Positions 17,676 to 27,103 are shown, counted from the first letter of the stretch. The stretch is 64,000 bases of DNA from Actinomyces faecalis (GCF_013184985.2 NZ_CP063418.1:1674001-1738000); one strand, 5' to 3'. Notes: generated by a model from the letters alone, not told the origin. Program-made: numbers and translations.

Positions 17676-18415
17676 GCGACCACCTCTGACACAGCTGCCC
17701 CGCCCGCTACCGCCAGGGCCTGGGGCAGGGTGAAGTTGCCGTTGTACAGGGCCTTGCCCACGATGGCGGAGTCGACGCCCTCAGGAACCAGCCTGGCCAG
17801 CGCGGCAACGTCCTCCAGGCTGGAGATGCCGCCTGAGGCGACCACGGGTGCGCTGGTACGCGCTGCCACCTGCCGCAGCAGCTGCGTGTTCGGTCCGGTC
17901 AGAGTCCCGTCCTTGGTCACGTCCGTCACCACGTAGCGTGAGCAACCGGCCTCGTCGAGACGGTCGAGGGTCTCCCACAGGTCTCCGCCCTCCTTGGTCC
18001 AGCCGCGTGCCGCCAGGGTGGTACCACGCACGTCCAGGCCGACGGCGACCTTCTCGCCGTGCTCAGCGATGACACGAGCCGTCCAGTCAGGGTCCTCCAG
18101 CGCGGCGGTGCCGAGATTGACCCGTGCGGCACCAGCCTGCAGCGCACGATCCAGGGAGGCGTCGTCGCGGATACCTCCGGACAGCTCGACCTTGATACCG
18201 ACCTCGCCGACGATCCGGGCCAGGAGCTCGGCGTTGGAGCCCCGTCCGAAGGCCGCGTCCAGATCGACCAGGTGGATCCACTCGGCTCCAGCCTCGACCC
18301 AGTCGCGGGCGGCGTCGACCGGGCTGCCGTAGTCGGTCTCGGAGCCGGCCTCTCCCTGAAGCAGGCGGACGGCCTTGCCGTCAGCGACGTCGACAGCGGG
18401 CAGGAGCGTGAGCAT
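17672..18415 (-). CDS. hisA: phosphoribosyl isomerase (HisA; possibly bifunctional PriA)
   Basis: TIM-barrel isomerase of ProFAR in histidine synthesis, 247 aa. The N-terminus [20 protein letters not shown] has the catalytic Asp near residue 9, and the second Asp is in [15 protein letters not shown]. The paired phosphate loops are [10 protein letters not shown] and [12 protein letters not shown]. In many actinobacteria lacking trpF this enzyme (PriA) also isomerises PRA for tryptophan; the [17 protein letters not shown] segment fits PriA-like proteins, but the trp genes are not in view. Start chosen for the AAGGGA Shine-Dalgarno. The frame remains open upstream into hisH DNA. Confidence 0.93.
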   Translation of the reverse strand: MLTLLPAVDVADGKAVRLLQGEAGSETDYGSPVDAARDWVEAGAEWIHLVDLDAAFGRGSNAELLARIVGEVGIKVELSGGIRDDASLDRALQAGAARVNLGTAALEDPDWTARVIAEHGEKVAVGLDVRGTTLAARGWTKEGGDLWETLDRLDEAGCSRYVVTDVTKDGTLTGPNTQLLRQVAARTSAPVVASGGISSLEDVAALARLVPEGVDSAIVGKALYNGNFTLPQALAVAGGAAVSEVVA

Positions 18416-18458
18416 GGCAGGTCCCTTCCAAGGAGTCTGGACGAAAGGTGGTCGCGGG

Positions 18459-19106
18459 TCAGAGGGTGGCGAGCCAGTTGCGCAGAAGCTGGGCACCGGC
18501 GTCGCCTGACTTCTCGGGGTGGAACTGGGTCGCTGACAGAGCCCCGTTCTCCACCGCCGCGAGAAAGTCCTCGCCGTGGGTGGCCCAGGTGGCCTGCGGC
18601 GGGCGGGTCGGACCAGGGCCGAGAAGGCTCGCCGGATCGGTCTTCGCCGCGTAGGAGTGGACGAAGTAGAAGCGCTCGTGCGCCACGCCGTCGAAGAGCC
18701 GAGAGCCCTGCGGCGCCCGGACCTCGGACCAGCCCATGTGTGGTACCACCGGCGCCTCCAGACGGCAGACGGTCCCCGGCCACTGCCCCAGGCCCGCGGT
18801 CGCCGCCTGGTCGTCAGCGTGCTCGGTCGAGGACTCGAACAGCACCTGCATCCCCACGCAGATCCCCAGCACCGGCCGTCCCCCCGCCAGACGACGGTCA
18901 ATGAGTCGCGGCGCGTCAACGGCAGCCAGCTGGCTCATGACGGAGGCGAAGGCGCCGACACCAGGGACGACCAGGCCCTGGGCCGCCTCGACGGCGGCGG
19001 CGTCGGCAGTGAACTCGACCTGGGCGCCCACGCGCTCCAGGGCGCGCACGGCGGATCGGACGTTGCCGCTGCCGTAGGACAGGACGACGACGGTGGGCTT
19101 GCGCAT
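18459..19106 (-). CDS. hisH: imidazole glycerol phosphate synthase, glutaminase subunit
   Basis: Class I glutaminase that feeds ammonia to HisF. The catalytic Cys is in [13 protein letters not shown] (about residue 84), and the His/Glu pair is in [13 protein letters not shown] near the C-terminus. The oxyanion strand is [12 protein letters not shown]. The start at 19106 ([18 protein letters not shown]) is preferred to a GTG two codons upstream because TAGGCT ends 6 nt before the ATG, a leaderless arrangement. 215 aa. hisF is not in the window. A gap of 43 bp separates it from hisA. Confidence 0.94.
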   Translation of the reverse strand: MRKPTVVVLSYGSGNVRSAVRALERVGAQVEFTADAAAVEAAQGLVVPGVGAFASVMSQLAAVDAPRLIDRRLAGGRPVLGICVGMQVLFESSTEHADDQAATAGLGQWPGTVCRLEAPVVPHMGWSEVRAPQGSRLFDGVAHERFYFVHSYAAKTDPASLLGPGPTRPPQATWATHGEDFLAAVENGALSATQFHPEKSGDAGAQLLRNWLATL

Positions 19107-19112
19107 GCCCAC

Positions 19113-19118
19113 AGCCTA
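19113..19118 (-). promoter_or_regulatory. -10 element of leaderless hisH promoter
   Basis: TAGGCT, six bases (GTGGGC), ATG at 19106 on the minus strand, with no Shine-Dalgarno. Confidence 0.45.
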
Positions 19119-19166
19119 ACGGCCCGGGCCGGTGCTTCTCACGCCCGTCCTGTCACCGTCCGTTCC

Positions 19167-19868
19167 TCAGGACCGTCCGCCGCCGCGCAGGCCCCGTCCG
19201 AGCCACCTCATGGCACGTGAGGGACGTACGTCGGCCGAGCGGACCGCTCCCTTGACGTCCTCAGCCCGCGTCAGCCCGAGCAGGACGTCCTCGACGACCT
19301 GGTCCACCGCCGACAGCAGCAGACCGGCACTGGCCTCCTCACCCGCCGTGCCGTTGGCGTACCGGCGAGCCGTGATGGTGCCGGACAGCCCGGACTCGAT
19401 ACCCACGTCGGTGGCCAGGTCAGCGGTCAGCAGGACGACGCCGGCACGCGACAGCCGCGACAGGGCCCCCGCCAGCTCCGCAGCCTCAGCAGGCTCGGTC
19501 TCAGCGCCGCCCAGCAGCTCCGAGACGTCCCACTCGGCGTGGGCCGAGACAAACTCCTTGACGGCGAAGGCTCCCGAGCGCGCCGGGACGACGGTGCAGT
19601 CCAGGTCACTCATGGAGCACAGGGCCGCCAGCGCGTCGGCACTGGCCAAGGGGGTCAGGACGACAGCGACCTTCACCGCCCGGCCGGCAGCGGTGACGTC
19701 CTCGGCGTCGAGCGCGGAGGCGTCGTCAGGCACGGCCGGGAGCCCTGCCTCGTCCTGCTCGGGCACCGGATCGGGCGCGTCCAGGTCCAGCCCCTCCGTA
19801 AGGGCGGCGAACTCGGCGTCGACGTCCTTGCCCGAGGAGTCCTCCGGCACAGGGCGCTCGCTCATCAC
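19167..19868 (-). CDS. unknown protein encoded inside the his cluster
   Basis: 233 aa, not recognised. The first 60 residues are strongly acidic and Pro/Ala-rich (likely disordered); from about residue 65 an alternating hydrophobic pattern ([49 protein letters not shown]) suggests an alpha/beta fold. The last 20 residues are Arg/Gly-rich. No signal peptide or membrane helix. The GTG start overlaps the hisB stop (GTGA), with an ATG one codon later. Its place between hisB and hisH, with 60 bp to hisH, suggests co-transcription with hisC-hisB; function unknown. Confidence 0.7.
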   Translation of the reverse strand: MMSERPVPEDSSGKDVDAEFAALTEGLDLDAPDPVPEQDEAGLPAVPDDASALDAEDVTAAGRAVKVAVVLTPLASADALAALCSMSDLDCTVVPARSGAFAVKEFVSAHAEWDVSELLGGAETEPAEAAELAGALSRLSRAGVVLLTADLATDVGIESGLSGTITARRYANGTAGEEASAGLLLSAVDQVVEDVLLGLTRAEDVKGAVRSADVRPSRAMRWLGRGLRGGGRS

Positions 19869-20464
19869 AGGGCCCCCTTGGTCGAGGGGACGCCCTCCAC
19901 CCGCGGGTCGGGCTCCACGGCCCGGCGCAGCGCACGCGCCAGCGCCTTGAACTCGGCCTCCGCGACGTGGTGCGGGTCCCGCCCGGCCAGCACGCGCACG
20001 TGGAGGCAGATCCCGGCGTGGTAGGCGATGGCCTCGAAGACGTGACGCACCATGGATCCGGTGAAGTGGCCGCCGATGAGGTGGTGAACAAAGGCCTCGG
20101 ACTCGCCCTCGTGGACGAGGTAGGGCCGTCCGGACACGTCCACCACGGCGTGGGCCAGCGCCTCGTCCAGAGGGACCGTAGCGTCACCGAAACGGCCGAT
20201 CCCGCACTTGTCCCCCAGTGCCTGCCTCAGCGCCTCCCCGATGCAGATCGCCGTGTCCTCCACGGTGTGGTGGACGTCGATGTCAGTGTCCCCGCTGGCG
20301 CGCACGGTCAGGTCGATCAGCGAGTGCTTGCCCAGCGCCGTGAGCATGTGGTCGTAGAAGGGGACCGTCGTGGAGATGTCCGTGCGTCCGCTGCCGTCGA
20401 GGTCGAGCTCGACGACGACGGTGGACTCGCTGGTAGTCCGCTCAATGCGGGCGGTACGGCTCAT
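19865..20464 (-). CDS. hisB: imidazoleglycerol-phosphate dehydratase
   Basis: Mn-dependent dehydratase of histidine synthesis, 199 aa, monofunctional type without a phosphatase domain. Metal-binding signatures [16 protein letters not shown] and [29 protein letters not shown] are present, as is RTTSEST near the start. It overlaps hisC by 4 bases (ATGA) and the following unknown gene by 4 bases. Confidence 0.97.
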   Translation of the reverse strand: MSRTARIERTTSESTVVVELDLDGSGRTDISTTVPFYDHMLTALGKHSLIDLTVRASGDTDIDVHHTVEDTAICIGEALRQALGDKCGIGRFGDATVPLDEALAHAVVDVSGRPYLVHEGESEAFVHHLIGGHFTGSMVRHVFEAIAYHAGICLHVRVLAGRDPHHVAEAEFKALARALRRAVEPDPRVEGVPSTKGAL

Positions 20465-21642
20465 GAGTGGATCTCCTTGGGTGTCTGCGCGGCGTCAGGC
20501 CGCGGAAGGTCAGCCGTCACTGCGAGAAGGCTACGGCGGAAGGCCTCCATCTCCTCCGGCGTGCCGATGCACACCCGAAGGTACCCCGCCGGCCCGACGA
20601 CGCGGATGAGGACGCCGCGCTCCAGCAGGCCTGAGAAGACGGCGTCGCGGTCAGCGAAGGGGCCGAAGAGGACGAAGTTGGAGTCGGAGTCGAAGGCCGT
20701 CCACCCCTGCTCACGCAGCCAGCCCACGAGGCGGTCGCGGTCAGCACGCATCGAGGCGACCTGGCTCATGAGCTCCTCGCGGTGGGCCAGCGCCGCCATG
20801 GCCGCAGCCTGGGTCACAGCCGAGAGGTGGTAGGGCAGGCGGACGACTCGCAGGAGGTCGACGAGCTCACGAGTCGCAGCCAGGTAGCCCAGCCGCAGTC
20901 CCGCCATACCGAAGGCCTTGGACATGGTGCGGCACACCGCCAGGTGCGGGTAGGCCTCGCCGTCCTCCTCGACCAGGAGCTCCAGGGCACTGGGTACTCC
21001 TGGGCGACGGAACTCGCCGTAGGCCTCGTCCACGACGACGACGCAGTCGGTCGCGCTGCCGTCCGCCGCGACCGGCCCGTTGCCGCGAGCGGCCCGGAGC
21101 ACCTGGCGCACGTCGTCGAGCGGCAGTGCGGTACCGGTGGGGTTGTTCGGGCTGGCCAGCAGGATGACCGCGGGGTGGTGAGCCGCAACCGCCTCGCGGA
21201 CGGCCTCGACGTCAAGGGTGAAGTCCTCAGCACGTGCCGCGGCGACGTACTGCGTCAGGGTGTCTCGGGCGTACTCGGGGTACATGGAGTAGGTCGGTGT
21301 GAAGGACAGGCACACCCGCCCCGGCCCGCCGAGGGCCTGAAGGAGGTGGAGCATGACCTCGTTGGAGCCGTTGGCCGCCCAGACCTGCTCCCAGGGCACG
21401 CGCACCCCGGACTCGACCGCCAGGTAGTCGGCCAGCGCCTGGCGCAGCGCCGGGAAGTCGCGGTCGGGATAGCGGTTGAGCCCGGTGGCCACCTGGGCGA
21501 CGGCGGCAGCGACGTCCTGCACGACCTCCGGCGAGGGGGCATAGGGGTTCTCGTTGACGTTGAGGCGGACAGGTACGTCCAGCTCAGGAGCGCCGTAGGG
21601 AGTCTCGCCCTCAAGGCCGGGTCGCAGAGGAAGTGTGCTCAC
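20461..21642 (-). CDS. hisC: histidinol-phosphate aminotransferase
   Basis: PLP class I/II aminotransferase, 393 aa. The N-terminal [15 protein letters not shown], the central [19 protein letters not shown] and the Schiff-base region [18 protein letters not shown] are all HisC features. The GTG at 21642 ([19 protein letters not shown]) matches relatives; a second GTG at 21666 is possible. TAGACT ends 7 nt before the chosen GTG and there is no Shine-Dalgarno, so the message may be leaderless. hisD, normally next upstream, is 4 kb away. Confidence 0.95.
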   Translation of the reverse strand: MSTLPLRPGLEGETPYGAPELDVPVRLNVNENPYAPSPEVVQDVAAAVAQVATGLNRYPDRDFPALRQALADYLAVESGVRVPWEQVWAANGSNEVMLHLLQALGGPGRVCLSFTPTYSMYPEYARDTLTQYVAAARAEDFTLDVEAVREAVAAHHPAVILLASPNNPTGTALPLDDVRQVLRAARGNGPVAADGSATDCVVVVDEAYGEFRRPGVPSALELLVEEDGEAYPHLAVCRTMSKAFGMAGLRLGYLAATRELVDLLRVVRLPYHLSAVTQAAAMAALAHREELMSQVASMRADRDRLVGWLREQGWTAFDSDSNFVLFGPFADRDAVFSGLLERGVLIRVVGPAGYLRVCIGTPEEMEAFRRSLLAVTADLPRPDAAQTPKEIHS

Positions 21643-21649
21643 GTGCCGC

Positions 21650-21655
21650 AGTCTA
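21650..21655 (-). promoter_or_regulatory. -10 element of leaderless hisC promoter
   Basis: TAGACT, seven bases, then the GTG start at 21642 on the minus strand. Confidence 0.4.
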
Positions 21656-21748
21656 TGAGCAGGCACGGCCCGCGTGCGGATCTGTCCACGCCCAGCCCGG
21701 GACCGGCTACTGACTGAGCGGCCGGTAGGAAGGCGGGACCAGTCACGC

Positions 21749-21779
21749 GTCCTGGGCCGACGTCGTCGCCGGCCAGGAC
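21749..21779 (-). terminator. probable terminator of the MetE-like gene
   Basis: GTCCTGG (21749-21755) pairs with CCAGGAC (21773-21779), with imperfect inner pairing. It begins 2 bp past the stop. No U-run. Confidence 0.4.
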
Positions 21780-21780
21780 C

Positions 21781-22977
21781 TCACAGGCGCTCTGAGGCCA
21801 GCCGCGCCCCCTCGGTCAGCGAGGCGAGCTTGGCCCAGGCGATGTGGGAGTGGATACGGCCACCCAGACCGCAGTCGGTCGAGGCCACGACCCGCTCGGC
21901 CCCCACCAGCTCGGCGAAGCGCGTGATGCGGTCTGCCACGAGCTCAGGGTGCTCCACGACGTTCGTCGCGTGGGAGACGACTCCCGGGATGAGGTACTTG
22001 CCCTCGGGGAGCTCAGTGTCCTTCCAGATCTTCCACTCGTGCTCGTGGCGGGCGTTAGCGGCCTCGAAGGTGAGCCCGTTGGCGTTGACCCTGAGGGCCA
22101 GGTCCACCACGTGGCGGAGCTCCAGGTCCGTGGAGTGCGGACCGTGCCACGACCCCCAGCACACGTGGTAGCGCACGAGGTCGGGGTCGATCCCCTCCAG
22201 GGCGTGGTTGAGGGCCTCGATCCGTACGGCGGAGAACCGGCGGTAGTCCTCGACAGCGGGCTCGACCTTGAACTGGTCCCAGGACTCGGCCAGGTCAGGA
22301 GCGTCGATCTGGACGGTGAGACCGGCGTCGGTAATGGCCTTGTACTCCTCGCGCAGCGCGTTGGCCCACGCCCACACGGCAGCCTCGTCGTCCTCGTAGT
22401 AGTAGTTGCCCACACGTGCCGCCGCAGCCGGGCTGATAGAGGCCACGAAGCCCTCGGACAACGGCTTCCCCGCCTTGCCCAGCGCCTCCTTGAGGGAGGT
22501 GATGTCACGGGCGACGACCTCCTGGCCCGTGTAGGACAGCTCGCCGGTCAGTGCAGGGAAGGACCACGGGCGACGGGTCGCCAGGTGGATACCTGAGGTC
22601 GGGTCGGAGTAGGCGTCGGCGAAGGCCACCCAGTCGCGGCGGTCGGTCATCGCGTCCAGCTCCAGCTTCCCGGCCGGGGTCGGCCTGCGCTCGGGAAGCT
22701 CGTCGAGCAGCTCCAGGCCGGAGAAGCGCGTAAAGGAGTAGGACCACCAGGCGCCGTAGTCGACCTTCTCGGTCATGGCGTGGCCGTACTCGCCGTCATT
22801 GACGATCGTGATGCCCAGCTCAGCCTGCCTGGCGACGACGGCGTCAGTCTCAGAGCGGACGACCGCGGCCAGGTCGGCGTCGGACAGGGCGCCGGTGGCG
22901 TGGTCGGCGTTGGCCTTGAGCAGGGTGTCGGTGCGGGGCAGGGAACCGACGTGGGTGGTGCGGATGGAAGTGGTCAT
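21781..22977 (-). CDS. MetE-like cobalamin-independent methionine synthase family protein
   Basis: 398 aa, the size of a protein with only the MetE C-terminal catalytic domain. RTTHVGSLPRTDTLL near the start and NDGEYGHAMTEKVDYG are family marks. Zinc ligands appear in YHVCWGSWHGPHS and STDCGLGGRIH. No N-terminal MetE domain, so the methyl donor is uncertain: a corrinoid protein, methyltetrahydrofolate or a sulfonium such as S-methylmethionine are options. A SAM-I riboswitch upstream ties it to methionine metabolism. The ATG at 22977 has AGGA at 6 nt; an ATG 15 nt upstream is too close to its Shine-Dalgarno. Confidence 0.85.
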   Translation of the reverse strand: MTTSIRTTHVGSLPRTDTLLKANADHATGALSDADLAAVVRSETDAVVARQAELGITIVNDGEYGHAMTEKVDYGAWWSYSFTRFSGLELLDELPERRPTPAGKLELDAMTDRRDWVAFADAYSDPTSGIHLATRRPWSFPALTGELSYTGQEVVARDITSLKEALGKAGKPLSEGFVASISPAAAARVGNYYYEDDEAAVWAWANALREEYKAITDAGLTVQIDAPDLAESWDQFKVEPAVEDYRRFSAVRIEALNHALEGIDPDLVRYHVCWGSWHGPHSTDLELRHVVDLALRVNANGLTFEAANARHEHEWKIWKDTELPEGKYLIPGVVSHATNVVEHPELVADRITRFAELVGAERVVASTDCGLGGRIHSHIAWAKLASLTEGARLASERL

Positions 22978-23075
22978 GAGTGGTCCTGTCATTCCTGCGG
23001 CGAGGTGCCGCGGCGGTCATGGGGATAAGGACCGGAACCGGCCTGGCCGGCTGGGGGCTGAGACGTCCGGGCGCC

Positions 23076-23174
23076 TCAGCGGGGCATGACCACCCCTGCC
23101 ACGCGCTCCGGCGTGAGCAGGGGAGCCTCCGTCCTGACGGCGCAGCAGGAGATGCTGCATCGGCTGGTGGTCAT
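23076..23174 (-). CDS. small cysteine-rich leader ORF between riboswitch and MetE-like gene
   Basis: A 32-codon ORF with an excellent AAGGA Shine-Dalgarno 6 nt before its ATG. The N-terminal part reads MTTSRCSISCC, giving Cys6, Cys10 and Cys11; the rest is unremarkable and has no membrane helix. It starts 12 nt after the riboswitch P1 stem and ends 98 nt before the MetE-like ATG. Polycysteine leader peptides act as cysteine-responsive attenuators in mycobacteria; by analogy this could be a sulfur-amino-acid sensor, but the translation and the role are inferred. Confidence 0.55.
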   Translation of the reverse strand: MTTSRCSISCCAVRTEAPLLTPERVAGVVMPR

Positions 23175-23185
23175 CAGGTGTCCTT

Positions 23186-23274
23186 CCATCGGTCCTGGCA
23201 GGAGCACCGGGTCCGGCTCGGCCGGTCGGTTGCTGCGGCGTCGACGAGCCAGGTCTCTCAGCCGCTCGGGATGG
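23186..23274 (-). ncRNA. SAM-I (S-box) riboswitch
   Basis: On the minus strand the RNA follows the S-box layout: P1 CCATC (23274-23270) with GATGG (23190-23186); P2 with GCGGC/GCCGC and the TGAGAGACCTGGCTC kink-turn and internal-loop segment; the invariant AGCAACC; P3 CCGGC/GCCGG; then GGTGCT and a short P4 (TCCT/AGGA). It aligns almost base for base with the yitJ S-box through the ATC...GCAACC half. The Shine-Dalgarno of the small ORF directly follows P1, which points to control of ribosome access. Confidence 0.85.
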
Positions 23275-23285
23275 TTGTAGCCCAC

Positions 23286-23291
23286 AGCATA
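23286..23291 (-). promoter_or_regulatory. candidate -10 element for the riboswitch transcript
   Basis: TATGCT on the minus strand, placing the transcription start about 5-7 nt before P1. No good -35. Confidence 0.35.
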
Positions 23292-23395
23292 CACACGGGG
23301 CTCCGCGCTGCCCGCAACACCATCCGCCAGGCGAGACGTCCAGAGTCTGAGAGCTCCTGGCTGCAACGCGCTCCGTTCATGTCGGACCCGGTCGC

Positions 23396-23401
23396 TACGG
23401 T
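23396..23401 (+). promoter_or_regulatory. -10 element of leaderless recQ promoter
   Basis: TACGGT, six bases (GAGTCC), then the recQ ATG at 23408. No Shine-Dalgarno. Confidence 0.45.
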
Positions 23402-23407
23402 GAGTCC

Positions 23408-25663
23408 ATGAGCACCTCACCACTGCGCGAGCGCGCCGAGACGATCCTCCAGATGCTGGTCGGCAGGCCGGGTGCCAGCCTGCGTGAGGACCAGTGGACG
23501 GCTGTCCACGCCCTGGTGGCGCAGCGCCGTCGTGCCCTCGTGGTCCAGCGCACCGGGTGGGGAAAGTCCGCCGTCTACTTCGTGGCCACCGCGCTCCTGC
23601 GTGAGGGCTGGGGCGGCTGGGAGCCAGGAACGCCGCCACCGCGTGCACGCGCGCAGGGCTGTCCGGCGCACCCAGGCGTTGGGGCCACCGTCATCATCTC
23701 CCCGCTCCTGGCGCTGATGCGTGACCAGGTCGCTGCCGCGCAGCGAGCCGGGATCCGGGCCGCCACGATCAACTCGGCCAACGCCACCAGCTGGAGGCAG
23801 GTCGAGGAGCAGGTCGCCTCAGGCGAGGTCGACGTCCTCCTCGTCTCCCCCGAGCGCCTCAGCAACCCGGTCTTCCGCGAGGAGGTCCTGCCCCACCTGG
23901 CGGGTGGCACGGGCCTGGTCGTCATCGACGAGGCGCACTGCATCTCGGACTGGGGACACGACTTCCGCCCCGACTACCGACGTATCCGCTCCCTGCTGGC
24001 TGACCTAGCACCTCGCACGCCCGTCCTGGCCACCACGGCCACGGCCAACGAGCGCGTGACCCGTGACGTCGCGGAGCAGCTGGGCGCGGGCGAGGACACG
24101 TCCGCCTCACGCCAGCCCGTCCTGGTCCTGCGTGGCAGCCTGGACCGCCCCTCCTTGTACCTGGGGGCCTCGCGGCTGGAGGACGACGCCTCCCGTCTGG
24201 CCTGGCTGACGAGCTACCTGCGTACCACGCCCGGCTGCGGCATCGTCTACTGCCTCACCGTCGCGGCCGCGGTCGAGGTCACCGAGCAGCTGCGCCAGGC
24301 CGGGCTGAAGGTGGCTGCCTACACCGGCGGGACCGACCCTGCCGAGCGTGAGAGGCTGGAGAGCGACCTCAAGGCCAACCAGGTCAAGGCGCTGGTCGCC
24401 ACGAGTGCGCTCGGCATGGGCTTCGACAAGCCGGACCTCGCCTTCATCGTCCACCTCGGAGCCCCCAGCTCTCCCGTGGCCTACTACCAGCAGGTCGGAC
24501 GCGGGGGACGCGGCGTCGAGCGCGCCGAGGTGGTCCTGCTGCCGGGCAAGCAGGACCAGGCGATCTGGGACTGGTTCGGCTCCCAGGCCTTCCCGCCCGA
24601 GCAGGAGGTGCGTCAGGTGCTCGCTGCCCTGGAGGAGGCGCACAGCCAGGGCCACGGCCCGTTGAGCACGGCCGTGCTGGAGACCTCCACCAGCCTGCGG
24701 CGTACGCGGCTGGAGTCGATGCTCAAGGTCCTTGACGTCGACGGCGCCGTACGACGGGTCAGGGGCGGATGGGTCTGGACGGGACGGCCGTGGGCCTACG
24801 ACGCTGCACGCTACGAGCGCGTGGCCGCCGCCCGCGCCAAGGAGCAGGATCTCATGGTCGTCTACGAGGCCCTCCAGGCTCCGCAGTGCCGGATGGCCTT
24901 CCTGCGCCAGACGCTGGACGACCCGACCCTGGAGCCAGGCTGGCGCTGCGGACGCTGCGACCTGTGCGGCGGGCTGTCCCTGGCCGCTCGTGCCCCGGAG
25001 CAGGAGGTCGAGGCCGCCCGACGCGCGATGGCGCAGGTGGGTACCGTCATCGAGCCCCGGCGCCAGTGGCCCACGGGCATGGACCGGCTGGGCCTGGCCG
25101 GCCTGCGCGGCAGGATCACGGAGGAGGACCGCGCCGGTAGCGGTCTGGCGGTCGGGCGCCTGGACGGACTCGGGGTCTCGACGACGCTACGTGACCTGCT
25201 TGACTCCGCCACGGACGGCGAGGTCCCGCCCAGCCTGCGGCCAGCAGTAGTGGACGTCGCACAGCGGCTGGGCAGCCTGATCGAGTCCGAGGACGAGGAC
25301 CTGGCGGAGGGCAGCGTCTCACCGCTGATGGTCGTCGTCATCGACTCACGGACCCGCCCTGCCCTCGTGCGCCAGCTCGGCAACGCCGTCGCGCGCACCC
25401 TGACCGCACAGCCCCTTGGAGTCGTCAACGTGATCGGCGAGCGCGCGCGTCACGACGTCGGCTCCGCCTTCCGCCTGGCAGCGGTCGCCCGGTCGCTCAC
25501 GCTCCAGGACTGGGGCCGTGACACCCTGGCGAGACTGCACGGTGCCCGGGTCGTGCTGGTTGACGACTGGACCGACTCCGGGTGGACCCTGACCGTCGCC
25601 ACGCGGCTCCTGCGCCAGGCCGGCGCCGTCTCGGTCCGTCCCTTCGTCCTGGCCCAGCGCTAG
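23408..25663 (+). CDS. recQ: RecQ-family DNA helicase with C-terminal phosphoribosyltransferase-like domain
   Basis: 3'-5' superfamily 2 helicase, 751 aa. Walker A TGWGKSAVY at residues 49-57, DEAH box VVIDEAHCISDWGHDFRP near 172-188, motif III TATAN, motif V/VI SALGMGFDKPD and YYQQVGRGGRG. A zinc-binding region with CRMAFLRQ...WRCGRCDLC follows. Beyond about residue 600 the family's HRDC domain is not evident; instead the last 120 residues end in RVVLVDDWTDSGWTLTVAT, the PRPP-loop pattern of type I phosphoribosyltransferases. The only large plus-strand gene in the left half, divergent from the riboswitch. The tail's function is unknown. Confidence 0.9.
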   Translation: MSTSPLRERAETILQMLVGRPGASLREDQWTAVHALVAQRRRALVVQRTGWGKSAVYFVATALLREGWGGWEPGTPPPRARAQGCPAHPGVGATVIISPLLALMRDQVAAAQRAGIRAATINSANATSWRQVEEQVASGEVDVLLVSPERLSNPVFREEVLPHLAGGTGLVVIDEAHCISDWGHDFRPDYRRIRSLLADLAPRTPVLATTATANERVTRDVAEQLGAGEDTSASRQPVLVLRGSLDRPSLYLGASRLEDDASRLAWLTSYLRTTPGCGIVYCLTVAAAVEVTEQLRQAGLKVAAYTGGTDPAERERLESDLKANQVKALVATSALGMGFDKPDLAFIVHLGAPSSPVAYYQQVGRGGRGVERAEVVLLPGKQDQAIWDWFGSQAFPPEQEVRQVLAALEEAHSQGHGPLSTAVLETSTSLRRTRLESMLKVLDVDGAVRRVRGGWVWTGRPWAYDAARYERVAAARAKEQDLMVVYEALQAPQCRMAFLRQTLDDPTLEPGWRCGRCDLCGGLSLAARAPEQEVEAARRAMAQVGTVIEPRRQWPTGMDRLGLAGLRGRITEEDRAGSGLAVGRLDGLGVSTTLRDLLDSATDGEVPPSLRPAVVDVAQRLGSLIESEDEDLAEGSVSPLMVVVIDSRTRPALVRQLGNAVARTLTAQPLGVVNVIGERARHDVGSAFRLAAVARSLTLQDWGRDTLARLHGARVVLVDDWTDSGWTLTVATRLLRQAGAVSVRPFVLAQR

Positions 25664-25738
25664 GTGCCCTGTGCCTGTCACCCACGCGGTGCACCGGCCC
25701 GTGCCACGTCATGAGACGCGACGACTGGGTCTGACGGC

Positions 25739-27103
25739 TCAGGGTCGGTAGGCGCGACGGGCTCGTGCCGCCTCCCCGTGAGCGGGCAGGTCCTCTGAGT
25801 CTGCCAGGGCCGCGAGCGGGTCCGTCATCGCCTCCAGGGCAGCGGCGTCATACTCGATGACCTGGACGGGCTTGATATACGCCATGACGCTCAGGCCCGC
25901 CGCGAACCGCGCCGTGCCACCGGTGGGCAGGACGTGGTTGGACCCGGCCAGGTAGTCCCCCAGCGGTACCGGGGAGCAGGGCCCGACGAAGATCGCTCCG
26001 GCGTTGCGGATCCGGCGAGCGACGGCCGCGGCGTCACGGGTCTGGATCTCCAGGTGCTCGGCGGCGTAGGCGTCCGCTACCGCAACGCCCTGGTCGAGGT
26101 CACGCACGAGCACGACGCCGGACTGTCGGCCGGTCAGCGCCGTGCGGCAGCGTTGTGCGTGCTTGGTCGCCTCCACGCGCCGCTCCAGCGCGGCCTCGAC
26201 CGCGTCGGCCAGCTCGGGGCTGTCCGTGATGAGGACGCTGCCGGCGTTGGGATCGTGCTCTGCCTGGGAGAGCAGGTCCGCGGCCACCAGCTCGGGGTCC
26301 GCGCAGGCGTCGGCCAGCACGGCGATCTCCGTGGGACCAGCCTCAGCGTCGATGCCGACGACCCCGCGCACGGCTCGCTTGGCCGCCGCGACAAAGATGT
26401 TGCCCGGACCGGTGACGACGTCGACCGGTTCGCACAGCACCTGGCCGCTTCCGCCCCAGGCCGCGACGTCAGCCTCGTCCGTCCCGTTCTCACAGTCCGC
26501 TCCGTAGGCGAGCATCGCGATGGCCTGAGCGCCTCCGACGGCGTAGACCTCCTCCACGCCCAGGAGCGCACAGGCCGCCAGGATCGTGGGGTGAGGAAGA
26601 CCGCCGAACTCGGCCTGGGGCGGGGAGGTCAGCGCGACCTGCTCCACGCCGGCGACCTGCGCCGCTACCACGTTCATCACGACGCTGGAGGGGTAGACAG
26701 CCAGGCCACCGGGCACGTAAAGGCCCACGCGGCGCACCGGGATCCAGCGCTGGGTGACCGTGCCTCCCGCGACGACCTGGGTGACCGCCTCGCTAGGCAG
26801 CTGAGCGGTGTGACCCGCGCGGTTGTGGGCGATAGAGAGCTCCAGGGCCTCACGCACCGCCGGGTCCAGACCAGCCAGCGCCTGGGTGAGCGCCTCACGC
26901 GGCACTCGCAGGTGCTCGGGACACACACGGTCGAAGCGCTCAGCCGCATCACGCAGGGCTGCCGCACCGCGCTCACGCACGTCCGCGATCGTGGGAGCCA
27001 CCGCGTCCAGCGCGCCAGCCACGTCCAGGACGGCGCGAGGCAGGGCCTCGGCCAGCTCACGTGCGGTCAGGTCACTCTCACGCAGGTCGATGCGGTTCAA
27101 CAT
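25739..27103 (-). CDS. hisD: histidinol dehydrogenase
   Basis: Zn-dependent four-electron dehydrogenase making histidine from histidinol, 454 aa. Signatures: [64 protein letters not shown] and [17 protein letters not shown] with zinc ligands, and [21 protein letters not shown] near the end. It overlaps the end of the GH3 gene by 7 bases, yet has its own TACCCT -10 element 6 nt before the ATG. It is separated from hisC by recQ and the MetE-like gene; convergent with recQ. Confidence 0.97.
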   Translation of the reverse strand: MLNRIDLRESDLTARELAEALPRAVLDVAGALDAVAPTIADVRERGAAALRDAAERFDRVCPEHLRVPREALTQALAGLDPAVREALELSIAHNRAGHTAQLPSEAVTQVVAGGTVTQRWIPVRRVGLYVPGGLAVYPSSVVMNVVAAQVAGVEQVALTSPPQAEFGGLPHPTILAACALLGVEEVYAVGGAQAIAMLAYGADCENGTDEADVAAWGGSGQVLCEPVDVVTGPGNIFVAAAKRAVRGVVGIDAEAGPTEIAVLADACADPELVAADLLSQAEHDPNAGSVLITDSPELADAVEAALERRVEATKHAQRCRTALTGRQSGVVLVRDLDQGVAVADAYAAEHLEIQTRDAAAVARRIRNAGAIFVGPCSPVPLGDYLAGSNHVLPTGGTARFAAGLSVMAYIKPVQVIEYDAAALEAMTDPLAALADSEDLPAHGEAARARRAYRP

